A DNA stretch of 64,000 bases from Pythium myriotylum (lineage: Eukaryota; Oomycota; Peronosporomycetes; Pythiales; Pythiaceae). The position numbers and the translations under genes were made by a program. Positions 20,288-31,659 of this stretch are shown piece after piece. The notes beneath the pieces were generated by a model. That model made no database searches and had not been told where the DNA came from. It saw only the letters and a program-made list of their open reading frames with translations. Position 1 is the stretch's first letter. Each line of letters begins with the position of its first letter. The stretch is from the NCBI GenBank assembly GCA_023091665.1, contig JALJCQ010000014.1, forward strand, positions 124,001 to 188,000, written 5' to 3'.

Positions 20288-21993
20288 TCACGGTTTGCTG
20301 GCCGTTGAGGACGACGAGGTCTGCTTGAGCGACTCGGCCAGCAGCATGTTCTCGATGACTTGGTGCGACGCCGCGATACTGGCGGCCGTGCCGCTGAGAA
20401 CGAACTCAGTGAGCTCGCCGATGATTTCGTCGCCCTCGCCGTACGGGCTGCCGCTGCTGAACTCGGGCGTGATGATGTAGCACGTCTTCAGGACACAGTG
20501 GTCCGACGGGTCGTGCGTTGTGGGCTTCTTTAGCAGCATGTAACCGCTTTCGCGGAAGTAGTAGCCGGCAAAAGGCTTGTCGCCGAACTCGATCGGGTCA
20601 ATGATCGACGTCCAGACGATCACGACGCGGTCCTGCTCCACGTATCGTCGCAGCACTTGCTTGAGCCGGAAGAGCGCCTTGGTGTTGTTGGCGTGGAGCT
20701 CGAGACCAATGTTTTCGACAATCGTGTCTTCCGTAATGTGCATATCCTGGAGAGATGTCAAGTCAGCGTGAGGCGACGGCAACAAGGCGACGGTGCCATT
20801 TTGCTTCTCCGTACCTCACGCTTGCGCTCATAGTACTGACGGAACGGAAGATGGTTGATGTTGTGCGCAAAGTACTGCCACGCAGCCTTGCCTGCAGTGT
20901 GCACCGAGAACGGGAGGACGTTGTTGGCGTAGACCTCCATGTACATGCCGTTCTCGCCATCGCGCATGCGCGCGTCGCGGAACGACTCCTCGAGCGAGCC
21001 AATGCCGAGCCCTTCGAAGAGCCGCTCGACTTCGAGGTAGCAGCCTTCGACGCGCAGCAGCAGCTCGTCGAAGATGGCCTTATCGGAGACTTCGACCGAG
21101 TTGGGGAAGACGCGCTTGCGCTTACCAAGCCCACTGGCCTCGAGACCCTGGAATTTGACAAACAGAAACATTTGGGTCAGCATCGCTCCCACGCGGGCGA
21201 AACCAAGCAGAGTGGAAAGTACCCGGAGCGTCGAGCGCTTGTTGAGAATGTTCTCAAGACTCTTGGCGATCTTGATCTGCGTCTCGAGCACGACCTTGAG
21301 CTGCTCGTTCTCGCGCTCCACGCGGCGGCGTTCCTCGAGTTGGCGGCTCGCGATCTCCTCCCAGACGCCGGGCTTGCGCTGCAGCTGTCCTTCGCCCGCC
21401 GGTTGGCTGCTCGTGGGCACGCGCACGGCCTCGCCGCGCGCCTTTTTCTCTTTGACGCGGTTGAGGTCGTTCTCCATCTCGACCACTTTCCGTCGCAAGT
21501 AGATGAGCTCTTGGCGCCGTTCTTCGCGGGCCTTGTTCGAGTTGTACGTCGGCGGGCGCTTGGGCTTCTTCGTGGGCTTTTTGGGCACGATCTCGGTCGA
21601 CGACGACGACGACGACGAGCCGGCGTTCGAGACGGCCGAGGGCGAGAACTGCTGCGCCGTGATCGGGTGCATGACCGTCGAGAACACGGGCCGGTCGAGC
21701 TCGACGCCGAGCGGGAAGTAGTCGACCGCGAGCGGCGCGATGCGCAGCGGCGAGCCATGGAGCGCCGGCGCCGCGGGCGTCGAGGCCACGGCGGCCGTGG
21801 GCGCCGACGGCGGCGGGAAGACCGTCGAGAAGAGCGCGTACTCGTCGAGCAGCTGCGACGTGACGTCGGCCGAGAAGGCGCCGCCGGCGAGCGCGACCGA
21901 GGACGGAGAGACCTGCGGGTCCACGAACTCGTCCAGGAAGAGCATGGCGGCGTCGAAGCCCGAGGCCTCGCCGTCGTCGAGCAGCTCGACCAT
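20288..21993 (-). CDS. bZIP-like protein with START-like C-terminus (M96 mating-specific family type)
   Basis: Three exons in minus order: 21993-21223, 21147-20815, 20746-20288; 520 residues. Intron 1 (21148-21222, 75 bp, GTACTT...TTCCAG) is phase 0 and stop-free, so the frame stays open if retained (25 extra residues). Intron 2 (20747-20814, 68 bp) joins YYERKRE to DMHITEDT. A Ser/Lys-rich segment leads to a basic region (about 141-162: KKPKRPPTYNSNKAREERRQ) that runs into a heptad-like LIYLRRKVVEMENDL. The NKAR.ERR.EL.YLR pattern is typical of oomycete bZIP-like/M96 proteins. The C-terminal half (EVYANNVLPFSVH, KAAWQYF, VEQDRVVIVWTSIIDP, DKPFAGYYFRESGYMLLKKP) has the look of the START-like domain found with it. 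Likely a nuclear regulator; the M96 name comes from family memory, not function. A TTTAAAAC/CGATCACG motif lies upstream at 22185-22206. Confidence 0.8.
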
Positions 21994-24288
21994 GAGGATG
22001 GGGAAGGGTGAGAAAGTTAACTTAAGTGGGACCTCGCGCGCGGTTACACGCGAATCGGCGAATGGCGGTCCGCGTAGAACAGAGTTGGGGGAACGCCAAC
22101 CGACCGATGCCCTTTTTATGGTCCGTTTGTTGGCGTTGTTTTTTCTTTGGGGAGAACCGAAACCAGGACAATGGAGTTGGCGAGGTGTTTAAAACACCGA
22201 TCACGCTGTTTCGAACACTTGATAATCATCCGCAGCCAATGAGCGGACACTGTAGCCATGTTTGCAAATGGATTCACCCTACCCCTAATTGGAGGTTCGC
22301 GCACTTTACTCGTACTGTAATACGAGAGGCGCTTGTGATCTCATCTCCTTCCAGAGTCTCCGTCCGAGCATGACACGCCAGTGGGCAGTCGGCTGGCGCG
22401 TCTCCATTGGCTCGGCTGCTCGGGCGGTGGTGACGTCTTCAACCTCCTGCCGTCGGAGCACATCCACTGGTTGCAGACCGCCCAGACGGCCAGTTGTTGG
22501 AGAGAGGTCCTACCCTCGATTGGTCCAGTCGAGTCGACGAGACATGACGTCGCAGAGCAGCAAACACGATTGCTCCCGAGTCTGCGACAGAGAGAGCGGG
22601 GCGTAGTTGGTGAAAATCTGGGTTTTGCGTGGTAAGAGTGGCCAGAAAGAGTCCGCTCGCGAGTTGGAGAGTGTCTTGTGACAAATGGCTTCGTGCAACT
22701 TTAGCTTCTTGGGAGCGACATGGCTACATGATCGGGGAAGAATGAGAATGTAAAGCCATGGAGAGATCGTGTTTCCATTCTTTCCATCGGCATAGCAGGA
22801 TGAAAATGCCCATCGAAAAGCTCTACGGTATGAACCCTAAACAGTTTATGAGTCATGACATCGATTCGGGAGATTGCAGGACCGCAAAATATGCAGGCGC
22901 TCTCCATGTTGCCAAGAGCACTCGACTCCACACCAGAGCTCACATCATCGTTGCATTCCTAGCGTCTGAATCCACATGCGCGTCTGCTCCATACGAACAG
23001 TTTCGGTGTTTTCCACATGCATGGATGTCGCCATCTCGAAGAGACATCCAGAAGCGCACGATGAGCTCACGGATGGCCCACAGTGATCGTAAGAATTGAG
23101 CTGAGGAAGATCCGGCATTCCATGAAGGCGATCGACCGTTGTTGTCGCTACTAGGACCACTCATCCAATATATGTTCCAGTCCGGTGGTTGACCCTACAG
23201 CGAACTCCTTTTGGGGTGAAGCATTCGTGGTGGATCGACGGACCTGCCGAGCACCAGGTGGCAGTCGCAAGCTGAGGTTGGGAGTTCCATCAGCACGTGA
23301 ATTTCTTTGGGTCCAAGATGAAAGTTTGCACCAATGCAGTCTTCGTCGAAAATCCACCATGAGCGCATTTTCACGAACTGCTTCTGGAGAGAATCGTCAA
23401 GTTGTCATCATCCACCCGCCACTTCTTGGCCGTAGCTTTATTGCGAAGCAACGTTGAGGTGTATCGACCGAGGGCCACTCTGGCCTATTTCTCAGTTTTA
23501 CTCGCTCCCAGCAGAGGACAGAGAGCCACCTGACACTATGCGGGGTCGGAGTGACGGTTGAGAATAGAACTTGAGGTCGTGAGGTCTTACCCCACCATGT
23601 GTTCTGACCGTGCATTGCACAGCGGGAGCTTGGGGAAGAAAAGGAGCAAAACAGAGAGCTGAAAAAGTGATCGAAGTTGAGTGTTGCGTGGCTCCCAGCA
23701 TCACAGCGTCACGTCGTAGCCAAGATGGCATCACTCAGATCCTCTTTCGATCAAACGGTCGTCTCGTAGGGGAGAATCGAGTGCAGATCCTCGAAGTCGT
23801 CAAGCACCATCGCCATTTCCAACTTCACTACATCCAGCGTGCAAACTGAGCTCTGGTGCCTGATCTGCGTGCGCTGATGTAGGAGCACGTCGTGGAAGCG
23901 CTGAGTGTCGTCCACTCCGAATAATGGAAGACTGCGACGCGACGTATAACTCATTAGGGGGCGGCCGCTCGCCGCTCAAGACCCAACTGACCAAGCGGAG
24001 ATGCCTCGCAAGACTCTGCCAGCGTTGTCGGAAATTGTGGCCGACACCCTCGGCCAATACGTAGACGAGCGTGCGTAAAAGTTTGTCCAGGTCGCGTCCT
24101 CGGCGTCACGCAACAGAGTCGTGTGCCGCTTCTGGACGGAGAAGGCGTTAGCTCTATGCGAAGTTGTAGCAGCTTCCGCAGCCGTGGCCGTGGCTCTCGT
24201 CTGACCTGACTGATGCGACGCATTCCACGTGGATGTGTTCAACTTCCGCGGGGCTTACGCTGCGATGGGCTCGACCTCGCGGTCGCTC
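21994..24288. other. Gene-poor region upstream of bZIP gene
   Basis: No intact gene. The promoter motif at 22185-22206 and a CATGGCTACAT copy at 22719-22729 lie here. Broken minus-strand frames between 22.9 and 24.2 kb may be the decayed downstream part of the CRN-like relic, but I cannot align them. Confidence 0.35.
22185..22206. promoter_or_regulatory. GTGTTTAAAACAC + CGATCACG motif upstream of bZIP gene
   Basis: The 13-base palindrome GTGTTTAAAACAC is followed immediately by CGATCACG, about 190-215 bases before the bZIP ATG (21993, minus). It shares the TTTAAA core and ATCACG half-site with the SWEET-associated motifs at 3627 and 4922. Confidence 0.35.
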
Positions 24289-24620
24289 TTACTCTGCGGT
24301 GGGATTTCTCACTCCTGCTCTACGCCATGGCAGGTGTATCTCCAGAGTTGATAAAATGCGTGTGGCAGAAGGGGTCATACGTTTCGCCGCCAAACTTGAC
24401 GATGCACAATTTGCCACCTGATTGCTTCCTAGTGATCTTGTTGATAGCATACGAGTCTTCCCCACACCAGACATCCCAGCACGAACGGGTATGTCCACGA
24501 AGATGATGTCCTTGTTGCAATTTCAATCATTCCATTAAAGCACGATACTGCCCCGTCGATGGCCTCTTTGCGACCAACCAGGGACACTTGAAGGCCGTGT
24601 CTGCAGAAACGCGAGAGTCG
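24289..24620 (-). pseudogene. Degraded P-loop NTPase fragment, Crinkler (CRN)-like
   Basis: On the minus strand one frame reads VSLVGRKEAIDGAVSCFNGM (about 24590-24530). After a frame change a second frame reads FVDIPVRAGMSGVGKTRML (about 24500-24445), with a Walker A motif G.SGVGKT. A 'VGR..A......CF..M' block followed by 'FVDIPV.AG..G.GKTRML' is how I remember the NTPase-type segment of oomycete Crinkler effectors. Stops and frame changes interrupt it on both sides, there is no start or LFLAK-type N-terminus, and a further fragment KFGGETYDP sits in a third frame, so it is a relic. Assignment is from memory and tentative. Confidence 0.4.
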
Positions 24621-25889
24621 GAAAGAATCGCGTCCTTGTTGGTCGTTTCGGCTTCCAAGAATGTCAGAAGACCTTCGCACGTAAGACCCATCAGTAGACG
24701 CACTGGCACATACACAGCGGCCAGCACTTAGATCTAGTTACTCGTCGGCACGTTCATGAAGTCCTCGCGAATCTAACACACTTCGTCGATCTTCTCCTCC
24801 AGAAGTCCTCGGATCCCCGCATTCTCACGATTTCTTCGACCAGGTCTACTTCTCTCGAACGAGCTCGAAAACCTGCGTCGTGCGAAGTTTGGTCTCTTTT
24901 GCGTGCGGCACGAGGGCCGATAAGAAGCGGAGAGAAATTTCTCAAGTCGACTCTTCTATTCTTCATGACTTTGCGACGGATCCTGTCTTCGCGGCGCGAG
25001 AAGGGGAGCCACGTAGCGTGTGCCTCTGCGCTGGTCTCCGCAGACGTCATCAACAGGATACCAGATGAGTACAAGTCGCTTGAGAGAAGTCTTTGACGAG
25101 CTTTTGACAGATCCTACCGTCTCGTGACTACTTGTTGTAGTATCCAAGGTTGCGAGATACAGTCGTACATGGCCACATTCGACAGCCACGTGAGACGAAC
25201 AATTTTGGAGATGTCAATCTGAAAACTGCAGAGGTTTCGACTCTGGTGGGTAACGTTGGCTTTGATCAAACTCTGACGTGGGGTCGACAAGGATCTTCCT
25301 CGCCGGATCGAGGACAGCAGATGCAGTGCTCAAGGGCAGACGTGGGGTCAACAAGGCTCATCTCAAAATGGGTTTTGGTTCCACCTTGCCACTGGTCTAC
25401 ATTCTTCAGTTCGAGGTGCTTGAGATACGCTGACACCTTCTCTCAGCGGGTTCCCCTTGCGCAGTACATAAGGACCTCGTCTCTCTCTTCAAGAAATGGT
25501 AGCTCCTGGCAAATCCATCCTCGAGGTTGGATTGATCGCGCCGTCAAAGTGACCGATGCTATAATATAGCAATAGATGCGTCAACTGCAGATTCTCCCTT
25601 CCAATCTGACTCAGGACTTTCTTGTACTCGTAGTTGGCGAGCATCGTGGAATGCTTGTGGCGTAAGGTGGACGCCTTCCTCGGCCGGCTCACAACCGTCT
25701 TCTGGGAGTTCAAGTGCCACGACCTCTCTGAGAGTCGCACGGGCAGCTCGGGGATCGGCTCGGCCCGTCAGAGGCCCCTGGCGTTCCAGTCGATGCCCGC
25801 AAACTGCGCGTCTTTCTCGATCTAATGCGCCATACGTGCACGCACGACGCCGCCGAGCGTGCCGTTCGTCCCCCTCATCGCGATGCGCC
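24621..25889. other. Relic-rich region between CRN-like fragment and ELO pseudogene
   Basis: No intact gene. Minus-strand frames are repeatedly broken. A CGTACATGGCCACATTC motif at about 25165 is one base from the dispersed motif near 27.9 kb. Confidence 0.35.
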
Positions 25890-26130
25890 CGAGATCACGT
25901 TGCCCATGACTGAGCTGGTCTTGTTGTCCGGGTTGCACGGCGTGAACGAGGAGCCGTAGCGGCGCGCCTGGTTTCACGATGAGCGTACCGAAGACCACGA
26001 ACTTGATGTAGGCGACGCAGATGGCGAAGTCTGCGAGCGGGTAGTCAGCCTGGGCAGGTCTTGTAATTTCCCGACGATTCGACCCAGTCAAGCAACTGCG
26101 TCTCGGTGGTCTCGGTCCACTGCTCGTAGC
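25890..26130 (-). pseudogene. ELO elongase pseudogene, inverted copy
   Basis: Read on the minus strand from 26130 this DNA matches the first exon of the intact elongase at 26848: the codons for A(T/S)ETQ.LDWV, NYK, ADYPLADFA, ICVAYI.FVVFGTLI and PCNP.NKT..VMGNV are all recognisable. It is broken: frameshifts near the GNYK segment, a small deletion before ICVAYI, and a larger deletion of roughly 90-100 bases replacing the 'TIKTSALQFVYNPLQVVV...YRN' part. No exon 2 or histidine box remains. It lies head-to-head with the functional gene about 720 bases away, so it is a truncated inverted duplicate. Confidence 0.85.
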
Positions 26131-26847
26131 CAACCCGCCAAGTTCACCGTGAAAAGACCGACGCTGCCCTCGTTTCGTGGAGAGTCTCGTAGCTCGCCAT
26201 CACTACTTTCTCTCTTTTCATACATGTAGGCATAGATAGTCTCACTGACTCCACGAAGTGAGACTCTTGTTGCTGTGATCGTAACAGACGGAGTCTCACT
26301 CGAGAGGACGTTTTGGTGGAGAGAGCGAGCTCACGCTTCGGCTGATGACGCAGCCATTGGCTGACGTGGCGACTTGAAGCGACGCCGACCGACCGAGCAG
26401 CTCAGCTCGGCTCGCCCAGTCGACAAACCTCAAGATTCCACGAGCCTCGTCGCCCGTGGCAGCCAGCAAAGTGGCTCTTCACGTTCGACTCGCGCGCGTG
26501 GACCCGTTGATGATCCCGGGTGAGTCCAGCCATGCATCACAGAACGAGGAGTCTTCCCTCGTTTTAGTGTATTTGATACAACGTAAAACAATACATTGAA
26601 AGCATAAGAACCCTTGCAATAAGAACCTAGGTTCTTGAGTGATGTCATCAACAGAGCTACTGGTGGCACGAGTCTGTTAATTTTTGGATGCGTTTTGTAT
26701 TTCCACCAATCACCCCCAAGCTTTCGGTGGCAGAGAGTCTCTTATAACATCTCGCTTGACCGCCTTTCGCCTTTCAATCGGTAGGTCCTGGATCTTCGAC
26801 CGCCGAGCCCTCCATTCAATCCGCAATTTCCTCCCGAAGACGCCACG
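26131..26847. other. Intergenic region / promoter of elongase
   Basis: No gene. AGTCTCACT / AGTGAGACT inverted repeats lie at 26238-26265, with a third copy at 26292-26300. An initiator-like TCCATTCAATCCGCAATTTC lies at about 26810-26829, just before ATG 26848. Confidence 0.45.
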
Positions 26848-27746
26848 ATGGCCACGGAACTCTGGGCGAGCTACAAGCAATGGGCCGAGGCCACCGAGAC
26901 GCAGTTCCTCGACTGGGTTGACCCCTCGGGCAACTACAAGGTCTCGCCCATGGCCGACTACCCGCTCGCCGACTTCGCCACGGTCTTCGCCATCTGCGTC
27001 GCCTACATCACGTTCGTGGTCTTCGGCACGCTCATCATGAAGGCCGGCGTGCCGACCATCAAGACGAGCGCGCTGCAGTTTGTCTACAACCCGCTGCAGG
27101 TCGTCGTCTGCGCCTACATGTGCGTCGAGGCCGGCGTGCAGGCGTACCGCAACGGCTACTCGGCCACGCCGTGCAACCCGTACAACAAGACCAACCCGGT
27201 CATGGGCAACGTGCTCTACCTCTTCTTCCTCTCCAAGGTGCTCGACTTTATGGACACGTTCTTCATCATCGTCGGCAAGAAGTGGAACCAGCTCTCGATC
27301 CTCCACGTGTACCACCACCTGACCATCTTCTTTGTACGTTGCGCCGTGGCGACAACGTGAGTGAGAGTGGAGAATCTGACTTGACTATGGTATTGTAGAT
27401 CTACTACATGAACTTCCGCACGGCCTACGACGGTGACATCTACGCGACGATCATCCTCAACGGCTTTATCCACACGATCATGTACATGTACTACTTCGTG
27501 AGCGCGCACACCAAGGAGATCTGGTGGAAGAAGTACCTCACGGCCATGCAGATGATCCAATTCCTGACCATGAACCTCCAGGGCTACTTCATGGTCTCGC
27601 GCCAGTGCGAGGGCGTGCCGCCCAAGGTCTCGGTCATGTACCTCGTCTACATCCAGTCGCTCTTCTGGCTCTTCATGAACTTCTTCATCCGCTCGTACTG
27701 CACCAAGCCGCGCAAGCCCACGGCCAGTAAGAAGAAGACCCAGTAA
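26848..27746 (+). CDS. ELO-family very-long-chain / polyunsaturated fatty acid elongase
   Basis: Exons 26848-27333 and 27399-27746, 277 residues. The 65-bp intron (GTACGT...TTGTAG) is phase 0 and joins HHLTIFF to IYYMNFR. ELO enzymes are the 3-ketoacyl-CoA synthases that condense malonyl-CoA with acyl-CoA in the ER membrane. Diagnostic boxes are present: KVLDFMDTFFII, the histidine box LHVYHH (about residues 152-157), NGFIHTIMYMYYF, and a late YIQSLFWLFMNFF helix. The size fits the family (about 270-300), with about seven hydrophobic segments. The protein ends KKTQ, a dilysine KKXX ER-retrieval signal. The LHVYHH form is typical of PUFA-type elongases, so a C18/C20 PUFA substrate is likely but chain specificity cannot be read. 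An inverted broken copy lies upstream. Confidence 0.92.
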
Positions 27747-27846
27747 AGCAGCAAGACTTGGGAACTAGTAGTCAGGCGTCGCTGCGATGGGTCCGTACTG
27801 TTAGTGGAAGCATTATCTGTGCGAATACATGACCATCCTTCGTTTT

Positions 27847-27884
27847 ACATGGCTTCACTACAATACTGTAGAATGTAGCCATGT
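27847..27884. repeat. Imperfect hairpin built from ACATGGCT...AGCCATGT
   Basis: ACATGGCTTCACTAC is followed after a few bases by GTAGAATGTAGCCATGT. The stem is perfect at both ends, with two extra bases in the right arm. Confidence 0.6.
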
Positions 27885-28610
27885 ACGATTATTTGTCTCG
27901 AGGTTGTCAATCGCCAGCAAGTGCCAATAGCACTTCACCCGCCAAAAAAGACAGAGCTTGATTAGGTCTGGACGATTCAAAACGGCGGTCGAACATTCGA
28001 GCTCCGATCAGTCGTTGCTGAGAACGGTGTGTCCTCAGTCATCACGGCCGTTAAACGGCTACGAGCGCAAGCAACCCCGAAAAACCAAACTGACTAGACC
28101 GTCAGCTGGTGAGCGTCTCGACGCACTGCCTTGAGGCGCTCGCGCTCGTCTGACCTTGTCGCTCGTGCTTCCAGCCTCTTCAATCGTGGGGATTCTACTC
28201 AGCACAAGCTCTTCTATCACCCCACTGGTCAGATAACCCCAGCTACTAGGGTACGCTTAAAATGGGCTCAGTAGACTTCACCTTCATCATCTTCATCACA
28301 AGCTCTTCTACGTCGGTAGTGCGATATCCACGATCGCAAGTAAACATCTGAGCAACCTCGCTATCTCACCAAAAGGGGGGATGAGGAAATCCAAAGGTCG
28401 GAGAGAAATGCCGTATAGCGCTGTTCCGGCTCACAGTCTCACTCTGGGCCACGGCAATCGCCCAAACTCAGAGGACTTCCTTGCCTCTGTCAGTGTGAGC
28501 GCCAACCACATCACAAGTCGCATGAATCCGACAGTCCTAGCAGTAAACTTCAACATCTGAGCTGTCGACGAAAGGATGCTGTTGAATGTAGCCATGTACG
28601 ATGATTTGTC
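27871..28610. repeat. 27-base direct repeat pair (GAATGTAGCCATGTACGAT...)
   Basis: Copies at 27871-27897 and 28584-28610 begin GAATGTAGCCATGTACGAT and end ATTTGTC, differing at one base between these parts. They are 713 bases apart and the sequence between them is not repeated. The core recurs elsewhere in the window in gene-free DNA. Confidence 0.7.
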
Positions 28611-28943
28611 ACAAGGCACTCATCGCCATGACATCAATCTGATCTTGCTTGGCAAGGAAGTCTGCGGCCATCAAGTGGGCTGGTGAATGAGAAAGCAGTC
28701 GGGGAAAGTGACCAAGACCGATCCTCGGGCTCACAATGGATGCCTCAGTCTCGTTATCAACCAATCATATCTCGCCATGAATAACTTTGATCCAATCAAA
28801 TCCTTTTCTCAACCATCTTCAAGAATCCATTTTCATAGGTCTCAAAGAAGGATCTATTTCAAACGTACAATGCAATACAAGAGGTCGTAGCTCCTCGCTC
28901 CTCCTCGGCGGCCTTTGGGATCCACATCAACGCTCCCCCTGCG

Positions 28944-30440
28944 ATGGCCCCGACCGAACGCTCGCCGCTGCTCCCGCGCGCGCCTGCGAGCGCCGCAAAA
29001 GCCGCGTCGCGTCGAGAGAAAGAGCCGGCGAGTCCGGCGCGGCGGCGGCGCCACGGGAGTCCGCCCAAGTCGCAGCACCCGAGCGACGACGACGACGAGA
29101 GCGACGACGCCAGCGACAAGAGCGAGGAAGACGACGAGTACCACGACGGCGCGGCGTTCGGCGGCGACGTGCTGCACGAACACCACAACGTCACGCGGCG
29201 CGCGCACCGCCAGGCCGCGCCGCTGAGCTACGCGAGCGACAGCTCGGCGACGCCGCTCAACGCCTCGCTCGGGCTCGCGAGGCGCAAGCCGCGATGGGCC
29301 GGCTTCCGCTCCAAGGTCGCGACGCTCGCGACCAGCATGGAGAAGGCGAGCGGCGACGTCGTGCCGCGCAAGAAGACGCGTCGCAACCGCTTCCGGTCGT
29401 CGGACTACGACGAAGCGGAGGCCCGGAGCCGCTTAGGCGCAGCGAGAGACCAGCCGCCGCCGTCCAATCAGCCGGCCATGGCGCGGGTCGCCGCGTACTG
29501 TACAAGCGACCAGATCGGCGTGTTCAAGTTGCTCAAGTGGCTCGACAAGGTGGCCAAAGATGAACCAGCGAACAAGGGCCGTTTCCAGCTTATTGGTTGG
29601 AAGAACAAGATGTACATGGGCGTAGTGCATGCCTCGTACAATCCTCACAAGGAAGAAGACCAAGATCTGGATGATGAGGCACTGCTACAGCGCAAGGACG
29701 CGTTCTATTTCGCGACGGGGTGCTGTGTCTTCTGGGGACTCACGAAGGAGGAAGAGGCGACGCATATCCAGGCCCTGGCGGCGTTCTCCACGGGTCGGGT
29801 GTCGGAGATCGAGGCAGAGGACATGGAGTTCACGTACGGTGACGTCAGTCGCATCGCCAACGATGCAATCTTTCTGAGCACGGCAAACGTGGAAGAGAAA
29901 CTCGCGATCTCCTTCGCGATGTCGCAGTCAGCCAAGCTCGACGTGTTTGAAGAGCGCGTCGAAGACCGTATTCGGAATACAAAGCACATCCCCTTCAATC
30001 TCGCAACAACCGGCTCAATCCAGTACTCGCAAACAGACATCTCCAAGCTGATCGGCCAGCTCTTCATTGAGCTCGCTGACGTTAATCTGCACTCGGACAT
30101 ATTGGATGAGCCAGACTTTTTGTGGGAAGACGACGAATACGAGCCGCTGTATAAGAAGATGGTCAAGTACTTGGACGTGGCCAACCGCGTCAAAATTTTA
30201 AACAAGCGTCTCGATATTTTGCGGGAGCTGTACGTCAATTCTTCTTTCAACTGACCGGGGTTGGTACGTGGCTGACTGATGTGTTTGTGTAGCGTGGAGG
30301 TGCTGAATCAAGAGCTGAGCCAGCAGCACGGCACCAAGCTCGAGTGGATCATCATCTGGCTGCTCGTGGTCGAGATCGTGATCTCGCTTTTTTGGAATAT
30401 CCTCATCAAGGACCTTCTCGGCTTCTTCAACCGCAAGTAG
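28944..30440 (+). CDS. RMD1/RMND1-family (DUF155) protein
   Basis: Exons 28944-30229 and 30293-30440, 477 residues. The 63-bp intron (GTACGT...TTGTGTAG) must be removed to reach the C-terminal helix; reading through stops after VNSSFN. The first ~170 residues are low-complexity Ser/Asp/Arg-rich. The DUF155 domain starts at ARVAAYCTSDQIGVFKLLKW, continues KDAFYFATGCCVFWGL and EEKLAISFAMSQSAKLDVFE, and ends LEWIIIWLLVVEIVISLFW, the expected single C-terminal membrane helix. Family members (yeast Rmd1/Rmd8, mammalian RMND1) are membrane-anchored; RMND1 supports mitochondrial translation, while yeast Rmd1 is extramitochondrial. The acidic N-terminus without an obvious presequence favours the Rmd1-like branch. 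ATG 28944 has a good context (GCGATGG). Confidence 0.85.
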
Positions 30441-30487
30441 TCGCTCTATCATGATTTATGTATTACACGTCATACACAGTGCTTGAT

Positions 30488-31659
30488 CTAATCGAAAAAC
30501 TTGGATGCGAACGTGAGGAACGCCGTGTGACCACGGATCTCAGCGTCCTTGCGAGCGATGAGCGTGTCGCCCTTGAACTGCGCGTTCAGGCGACGCTTCT
30601 TGGCCGAGACCGGGGCCTCCGCGTCAGTCGGCGCCGCGGTCTCGTCGTTGGCACTCTCATCGTTGCCGTTGCTCTCAGCCGTGGAGTCAGCTGCCTCGGT
30701 CTTCGCGTTGTCGCTGCTGTCAGTGGCCGTCGTGTTGCTGCTGCTCGCATCGGCTGTACCAAATCCGAAGTCTGGGGTCGGTAGCTCGACCTTGCGCGCG
30801 CTGTACGGGATAAGCCGCGTTTCGATTGTGCGGATCTCTGTCAAGGCATTGCAAAAATTAAGTGGCTGCCCCAGAGCAAAAGAGTCAACTCGTCCAGCTA
30901 CTTACTCTCGTAGCCAGCTTCTCTCAAGGCATCGCAGGTCTTCTGGACCTGCTCAATACATGGCGAGTACGACGCGAAGTGGCCGCCCTGCTTGAGCATC
31001 TTGGTCGCGTGGTGGATGGCCTGCCACGGGCACGGTAGGTCCAGGAACACGAGGTCGATCGTGCCGGCGAGCTCGTCGGGGAAGCCGTCGCCGTAGGCGT
31101 CGCGGCACTCGACCGTGATCACGTCGCTGAGCCCGTTGCGCTGGAACTCCTCCTTGGCGACCTGCGCGCGGTGCGGGTTGAACTCGAACGTGAAGACGTG
31201 GCCGTGGGGCGCGACCGTGCGCGCAAACGACGTGGTCAGCGCGCCACTGCCCGTGCCGCTCTCGACGACGCGGTGGCCCGAGCGCAGCGCGGCGCTGAAC
31301 TGGATGGCCGAGGCGTCGAGCGAGTAGACGATCTGCGTGCGGTGGCGCAGCGCGCGGCTCCAGAGCTCGGGCGTCGGCGCGAGCAGCAGCATGTACCCGC
31401 CGCGGCCGTGCTTGTCGCGCGAGACGATCTTGGCGCCGAAGGGCTTGCCGATCATGTCATTGTGGTGGAAGTCGCCGTGGCGGTTGTAGAAGACCTCGCC
31501 GCGCGTCGCGTAGCAGTACGTGAGCGAGTTGTGGCTCTCGAAGAGGATCACGAGCGAGCCTTCGGCGATGAGCGCCGGGCTGCGCCAGACGCCGTTCGGG
31601 ATCACCGCCGCCGCCATGGTCCCAGTTGTCTGCTTGATCGTAGCCAACTCGGCCTCCAT
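30488..31659 (-). CDS. TRM61: tRNA (adenine-58-N1)-methyltransferase catalytic subunit
   Basis: Exons 31659-30906 and 30837-30488, 367 residues. The 68-bp intron (GTAAGT...TTGACAG) joins EAGYE to KIRTIETRLIPY. TRM61 with TRM6 methylates A58 in the T-loop of tRNAs using SAM, in the nucleus. Visible landmarks: the N-terminal GSLVILFESHNSLTY beta domain; SAM-binding motif VVESGTGSGALT; FTFEFNPHRAQVAKEEF; catalytic-region FLDLPCPWQAIHHA; and the C-terminal 'IRT.E.R' block that follows the intron. A Ser/Thr/Asp-rich insert (PDFGFGTADASSS...) precedes the final HTAFLTFASKFFD. ATG 31659 is used; ATG 31617 (MAAAVIPNGVW) has the better ACCATGGCG context and is an equally possible start. Divergent from the EH-domain gene. 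Confidence 0.93.

Larger units (their letters stand above)
27747..28943. other. 1.2-kb intergenic region with dispersed motif
   Basis: No gene. It holds an imperfect hairpin at 27847-27884 and a 27-base direct repeat (27871-27897 and 28584-28610, one mismatch). Confidence 0.5.
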
